Source: VXYL01 sp965116935 (GTDB taxonomy: Bacteria; Pseudomonadota; Gammaproteobacteria; Pseudomonadales; Azotimanducaceae). From it: a stretch of 64,000 bases of DNA. Under the pieces are notes generated by a model. It had not been told where the DNA came from and made no database searches. It saw nothing but the letters and a program-made list of their open reading frames with translations. Every line of letters begins with the position of its first letter. Position 1 is the first letter of the stretch. The DNA lies in contig OZ220737.1 of NCBI GenBank assembly GCA_965116935.1, forward strand, positions 3,782,001 to 3,846,000. The letters run 5' to 3'. This document shows positions 60,219-64,000 of this stretch, piece after piece. Made by a program: the position numbers and the translations under genes.

Positions 60219-62155
60219 CAGGGGATCAGCAGCTCGTGCTCGGCCAGCATGGGTGGCGAGGTGCCAGCGCGCAGGGCGTAGACGTGCTGGAAGGCGAGCA
60301 CGCTCTTGACGTAGTCGCGGGTCTCGCGGAACGGGATGCGCTCGATCCAGGCCTCCGTCGGCATCCCGGACGCCTTGCGCTTCCAGCGATCGGAACGATG
60401 CTCGCCGGCGTTGTAGGCGGCGAACACCAAGGCGCGGTGGCCATCGTAGCGATCCATCAGGAAGGCGAGGTGGTTTGAGCCCAGGCGAATATTGACCTCG
60501 GGATCGAACAGGTCCGCCTCCGATGGCCGTGCCGCGCGGATGCGGCGAGCGACGATGCGCGCCGTGGCCGGCATGAGTTGCATCAGCCCCCTCGCGCCGG
60601 CGCGGGAGACGGCGCGGTGGTCGAACGCGCTCTCTTGCCGCGACACCGCGAGCAGCATCGGGTGCGGCAGGTTCGTGGTGAAGGCGTGGCGGCGGTATAT
60701 CTCCGGGAACGGTTGCGGAAAGCGCACGTGCAGAAGGTCGGGGAGCTTCGCCTGCCAGGCGCCGGCGATGGCCTGATTGATCCAACCCACTTCGTGCATG
60801 CGCTCAAGCACCAAGGCGAGCCGTTCGTCGTCCAGCGATGTCTTGAGCGCATTCCATTCGCGGCGGGCGTTGACGAGGTCGCCGACGGCGTATAGCTCGA
60901 TCAGGCGCAGGGCGGCAGGGAGGTCTTGCAGTCCGTTGCCGGAGCCCGCCTGCTCGGGACGCTGCTCGTTCAAGCGCGACTCGATCCCGAGTCGCTGCGC
61001 CGCCAGGAAGCCGTAATAGCTGCGGTTCTGCGCGGCCGCTTGCAGCGCGCCCTGCGCCGCGTCTTCCCCCGCGCCGCTCGCCGCCTCCGGCGCGAGATCC
61101 AGCGCCAGCCGCCCGTGCCAGTAGAGCCAGCGTTCGTCCTCCCCGGGCAGCACGGTGGTCCAAACCAGCGCATCCTGCCAACGCAGATCGCGGATCAACT
61201 GCAGCGCCACTTCTCGGGCGCCCTCCGCAGTCACCTCCGCCGGCAAAGCCTGGACCTCGTTGCCCGCCTTGGCGTTGGACAGCGCGATCGCGCCGGTCAC
61301 CTTGCGGCGCGTTTCCTCGTCGAAGTCTCGCTGGACCCGATAGTCGTGCCAAAGCGCCCGGGTGTCGCGTGGATGCCGCCGCGAGTGGCGCATCAGGCCA
61401 TGTGCCAGCGCCTGATTGCCTTTGGCATCGGGCGGAAATCGATCGGCGCGAGCGACGATGGAAGGACGCGTGTGCGCCTCGTGATAGAGACGAGCCGCAT
61501 CCGCATCCTCCTTGAAGAACCGGAGGATGTAGCGACCCAGCCCGGTCTCGCCGGCTTCGAGAGCCGCAGTCAGCCGAGTCCAGGCGGTTTCATCGTCGAT
61601 GCGTCCGGCATTGCGCCAGACGTCGAACAGCGGGTCGCACGCTTTCGGTTGCGACACAGGCGACACCCAGAGGTCCCGCACCTGATCGAGCGCAGCCTCC
61701 TGCTCGCCGCTGCGGTACAGGGCGCGCAGGTGGTAGCACCGCATGGTCGCATCGTCCACCGGCTCGTAGTGGGCAAGATAGGTGCTCCAACGGCCACTTC
61801 GGGCCTGCACTCGCAGCCAGGAGCGGAACAGCCGTTCGCCGGCCGGAATGCCCTGCATGGACTCGCGCAGTTCTGCCATCTCGGCGGGGCGGATCGACCC
61901 CACGCGACGGGCTGCTTCACGCCAGACCAAATACGGCGCAAGGGGATAGTCGGCAAGGCTGTCCTTGAGCTTGCGGAAATCCGCCAGCCGACGCGCTTCG
62001 AGCGCCCGCACCGCGTCGGCATAGGCCATGCGCTGCTCGTAGCGATCGGGATGCGTCCCGTCGTCGGCGGCGACGACAGTTGCAGCAAGCGCGACAAGAA
62101 GCGGGAGGAGCCGGCGAACGCCGCCCCGTGCCGTTCCGTATGTTGCCCGGGTCAC
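60218..62155 (-). CDS. slt: Soluble lytic murein transglycosylase (Slt70 type)
   Basis: 645 residues, the exact size class of E. coli Slt70. GTG start at 62155 in a GTGA overlap with the usp stop. N-terminal signal-like region (LLPLLVALAATVVAADD), a long alpha-superhelical U-domain (about 30-430), a linker domain, and the C-terminal catalytic domain with LAVSRQESAFDHRAVSRAGA (catalytic Glu), GLMQLMPATARIVARR, NIRLGSNHLAFLMDR and ALVFAAYNAGEHR. It cleaves murein glycan strands in the periplasm to 1,6-anhydro products. Confidence 0.95.
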   Translation of the reverse strand: MTRATYGTARGGVRRLLPLLVALAATVVAADDGTHPDRYEQRMAYADAVRALEARRLADFRKLKDSLADYPLAPYLVWREAARRVGSIRPAEMAELRESMQGIPAGERLFRSWLRVQARSGRWSTYLAHYEPVDDATMRCYHLRALYRSGEQEAALDQVRDLWVSPVSQPKACDPLFDVWRNAGRIDDETAWTRLTAALEAGETGLGRYILRFFKEDADAARLYHEAHTRPSIVARADRFPPDAKGNQALAHGLMRHSRRHPRDTRALWHDYRVQRDFDEETRRKVTGAIALSNAKAGNEVQALPAEVTAEGAREVALQLIRDLRWQDALVWTTVLPGEDERWLYWHGRLALDLAPEAASGAGEDAAQGALQAAAQNRSYYGFLAAQRLGIESRLNEQRPEQAGSGNGLQDLPAALRLIELYAVGDLVNARREWNALKTSLDDERLALVLERMHEVGWINQAIAGAWQAKLPDLLHVRFPQPFPEIYRRHAFTTNLPHPMLLAVSRQESAFDHRAVSRAGARGLMQLMPATARIVARRIRAARPSEADLFDPEVNIRLGSNHLAFLMDRYDGHRALVFAAYNAGEHRSDRWKRKASGMPTEAWIERIPFRETRDYVKSVLAFQHVYALRAGTSPPMLAEHELLIP

Positions 62156-62601
62156 TCCGGGGGCGCGTCCGGGCCCACTCGCACCGCCAGCACGTCGCAG
62201 GTGGCACCGTGCAGCACGCCGTTGGCGGTGGAGCCAAGCAGCAGCGCAAGGCCGTGACGACCGTGGCTGCCGACCACGATCAAGTCCGCCTTTTCGACCA
62301 CGGAGATCCGGTGAATCTCGCTTTCGGGTCGGCCAAAGACCAGGTGGCGGCGATAGTCGGGAATGCCGATGCTGCCGGCGAACTCCGCGAGGTGCGATTT
62401 CGCCTGCTCGTGAATCTGGTCCTGCACGGTGGAAAGATCGAGCGGCACGTCGCCGCCGTACGCGAGGCTGAGCGGCTCGATCACGTGGACGATGTGCAGC
62501 TCGCTGCCGTAGGCGTCGGCGAGCGCAGTTGCGCGCCTGGCGACCCGACGGCACTCCTCGGTGAGATCGACGGCGAGAAGGATGCGGTGGTAGTTGCCCA
62601 T
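62152..62601 (-). CDS. Universal stress protein (UspA family)
   Basis: 149 residues. The N-terminal YHRILLAVDLTEECRRVARR and the ATP-type motif VGSHGRHGLALLLGSTANGV (G-x2-G-x9-G-S/T) followed by CDVLAVRV are typical of UspA proteins. The ATG at 62601 begins the domain; the frame is open 13 codons upstream. First gene of a usp-slt-tatD unit. Confidence 0.92.
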   Translation of the reverse strand: MGNYHRILLAVDLTEECRRVARRATALADAYGSELHIVHVIEPLSLAYGGDVPLDLSTVQDQIHEQAKSHLAEFAGSIGIPDYRRHLVFGRPESEIHRISVVEKADLIVVGSHGRHGLALLLGSTANGVLHGATCDVLAVRVGPDAPPE

Positions 62602-62696
62602 GTGGGTTGCCTCCGGGCGGCCGATGCCGCGACCATACACGTTACGGGGCGCGGTTCAAGCGCGTTTTCTGTAGTGGGCAATGGAGGGGCTCGGCC

Positions 62697-63251
62697 GTGG
62701 TTTGGCTGCTGATCGTGCTGGTCGTCGCGCTCGCGATTGGGCCGATTCTCATGCTTCGGCCGAAGCCACGCGAACGCGCCGTGGCGGCATTGCGGACGGC
62801 GGCACGGGCGGCTAGCCTCACCGTGTCGGTGGCGCGTGTCCCGCACTTGCACGCGAGCGCCGAGGATCGGGTCTCCGCCGGCGGTCGCGACCGCGAGCCA
62901 ACCATCGAATGCGCGAGCTATCGACTGCTCGCGCCGGGCGGGCTCGAAGATGCACCGCAATGGACCCTGTATCGTTCCGAGCGAGAGAACCGCTATCTGC
63001 CGGGTTGGACCACGTTGACTCCGCCGCGGCAACTACCGCCGCAGCCGGAGCGGTACTGGCAGCGGATTGCGGCGATCGTCGAAGCGCTGCCGGGAGGTTG
63101 CGTTGGAGTCGAAGCGGGCGCCGACGGCGTTGCTTGGATGGGCCACGAACGCGTGGGCGAGGTGAACGCCGAGGCCGTCGTGGAGGGGATTCGGCAGGGG
63201 CTCGAAGCGATTCGGGACCTGCACCTCGAAGGTCGCGGCGAGGACGCCTGA
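62697..63251 (+). CDS. Small membrane-anchored protein of unknown function
   Basis: 184 residues starting at GTG 62697 with GGAGGGG about 8 nt upstream. An N-terminal transmembrane helix (residues 2-20, VWLLIVLVVALAIGPILM), then LRPKPRERAVAALRTAARAA, a pattern seen in uncharacterised gammaproteobacterial inner-membrane proteins; the rest is soluble, with YLPGWTTLTPPRQLPPQPER. No catalytic motif. It lies upstream of topA but topA has its own promoter. Confidence 0.65.
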   Translation: MVWLLIVLVVALAIGPILMLRPKPRERAVAALRTAARAASLTVSVARVPHLHASAEDRVSAGGRDREPTIECASYRLLAPGGLEDAPQWTLYRSERENRYLPGWTTLTPPRQLPPQPERYWQRIAAIVEALPGGCVGVEAGADGVAWMGHERVGEVNAEAVVEGIRQGLEAIRDLHLEGRGEDA

Positions 63252-63287
63252 GGCGGCTTCTCTGGTCGGTTTGCGTCGCGGCGCCAT

Positions 63288-63317
63288 TTGACACAGCCTT
63301 TGTGCAGTCCGTATAAG
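63288..63317 (+). promoter_or_regulatory. Strong sigma70-type promoter of topA
   Basis: Consensus TTGACA (63288-63293), 18-nt spacer, TATAAG (63312-63317), giving a leader of roughly 45 nt before the topA ATG. The best promoter match in the window. Confidence 0.75.
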
Positions 63318-63368
63318 CGCGACCGCGCGGCAGCCGTAAGCCGCCAAAACGGAGAACCAAAGCAAGAC

Positions 63369-64000
63369 ATGGCCCGATCCGCTACCGCCGCCGCCGCCCC
63401 GCCGAAGGCTCTCGTCATCGTCGAGTCGCCGGCCAAGGCGCGCACCATCAACCGCTATCTCGGCAAGGACTACGTGGTCAAGTCGAGCGTCGGCCACGTC
63501 CGCGACCTGCCGACCGGCGGCGGCTCCACCAAGCCGGATGCCAAGCAGCGCGCCCGGCAAAGCGCCAAGACGCGCAAGCTCTCGCCCAAGCAGAAGGCGG
63601 CGCATCGAGCCCGCCGCGCCCGTGCCCAGCTCGTGCGCCGCATGGGCGTGGACCCGGACAACGGCTGGGCCGCCAACTACGAGATCGTCCCCGGCAAGGA
63701 AAAGGTGGTGCGGGAACTCACTGCCGCCGCGGCACGTTCCGGCAACATCTACCTCGCCACCGACCGCGACCGCGAGGGCGAGGCCATCGCCTGGCATCTG
63801 CGCGAAGTGATCGGCGGCGATCCGTCGCGCTATCGCCGGGTGGTGTTCAACGAGATCACCCGCCGTGCCATCGCCCGCGCCTTCGAGGAACCGGGCGAGA
63901 TCGACGAGAACCAGGTGAACGCCCAGCAGACGCGGCGCTTCCTGGACCGGGTGGTGGGTTTCGAGCTTTCGCCGCTGTTGTGGGCGAAGGTGGCGCGCGG
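63369..64000 (+). CDS. topA: DNA topoisomerase I, N-terminal part (runs off the right edge)
   Basis: About 210 codons are visible. TOPRIM domain: ALVIVESPAKARTINRYLGK (catalytic Glu), VVKSSVGHVRDLP and IYLATDRDREGEAIAWHL (acidic DxDxE triad), then VVFNEITRRAIARAFEEPGE and QQTRRFLDRVVGFELSPLLW. Relaxes negative supercoils. An Arg/Lys-rich insert (about residues 58-90) falls inside the TOPRIM region, as in other proteobacterial TopA. The active-site Tyr lies beyond the window. Confidence 0.96.
   Translation, partial: MARSATAAAAPPKALVIVESPAKARTINRYLGKDYVVKSSVGHVRDLPTGGGSTKPDAKQRARQSAKTRKLSPKQKAAHRARRARAQLVRRMGVDPDNGWAANYEIVPGKEKVVRELTAAAARSGNIYLATDRDREGEAIAWHLREVIGGDPSRYRRVVFNEITRRAIARAFEEPGEIDENQVNAQQTRRFLDRVVGFELSPLLWAKVAR

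Overview
The window is a 64 kb, GC-rich, densely coded piece of a bacterial chromosome. Several gene orders point to Gammaproteobacteria: uvrY-uvrC-pgsA-tRNA-Cys; sdhCDAB-sucAB with lpd-sucCD; pyrG-kdsA-eno-ftsB-truD-pcm-nlpD-fdxA; and usp-slt-tatD. Genus cannot be read from the sequence. The many CoA-transferase, hydantoinase/oxoprolinase, molybdenum hydroxylase and indolepyruvate oxidoreductase genes, together with abundant palindromic repeats, suggest a heterotrophic marine or host-associated lineage; that is inference.

Layout. 1-10.6 kb: two CaiB/BaiF CoA-transferase genes (one a tandem-domain fusion), a WYL regulator, an SMP-30/gluconolactonase-like gene, then uvrY-uvrC-pgsA and tRNA-Cys, two small unknown genes and a MaoC-like dehydratase. 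10.7-23.1 kb: a two-subunit molybdenum hydroxylase, a small membrane protein, PRPP synthetase, a CHY zinc-finger protein, hydantoinase/oxoprolinase subunits A and B, and a fused indolepyruvate ferredoxin oxidoreductase. 23.4-24.6 kb: a DUF433/DUF5615 toxin-antitoxin-like pair and a tRNA-Leu(UAA) gene split by a 266-nt group I intron of the cyanobacterial/plastid trnL type. 24.8-40.0 kb: the TCA-cycle block sdhCDAB-sucA-(unknown membrane gene)-sucB, then a roughly 3.8 kb accessory insert (ParDE, a sucB remnant, an aldo/keto reductase, HipBA), then lpdA-sucC-sucD, with sucC carrying a frameshift. 40.6-50.6 kb: an AAA ATPase with a nuclease-like C-terminus, an M17 aminopeptidase, cysS, a TonB-dependent receptor, an M20 peptidase, an HNH endonuclease and an atypical SDR. 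51.2-59.1 kb: a tightly coupled housekeeping run pyrG-kdsA-eno-ftsB-truD-pcm-popT-like-nlpD-fdxA. 59.4-64 kb: tatD, slt and a universal stress protein on the minus strand, then a small membrane protein and the start of topA.

The most notable observations are: (1) the self-splicing-type group I intron between anticodon bases U34 and A35 of tRNA-Leu(UAA); (2) a UvrY/GacA response regulator whose phosphoacceptor Asp54 is Glu and whose Asp9 is His, in a genome segment where rpoS is missing from its usual nlpD-rpoS-fdxA position; (3) a family of GC-rich palindromic repeat elements that sit between genes and also inside two protein-coding genes in frame, comparable in behaviour to Rickettsia palindromic elements; (4) an accessory island with two toxin-antitoxin modules that splits the 2-oxoglutarate dehydrogenase genes and leaves a fragment of sucB behind.

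The catabolic genes feed acyl-CoA and succinate/2-oxoglutarate metabolism, which the sdh/suc block completes. The right-hand half is mostly information processing and envelope maintenance (DNA repair, CTP, KDO, divisome, lipid-carrier recycling, murein amidase activation, lytic transglycosylase).
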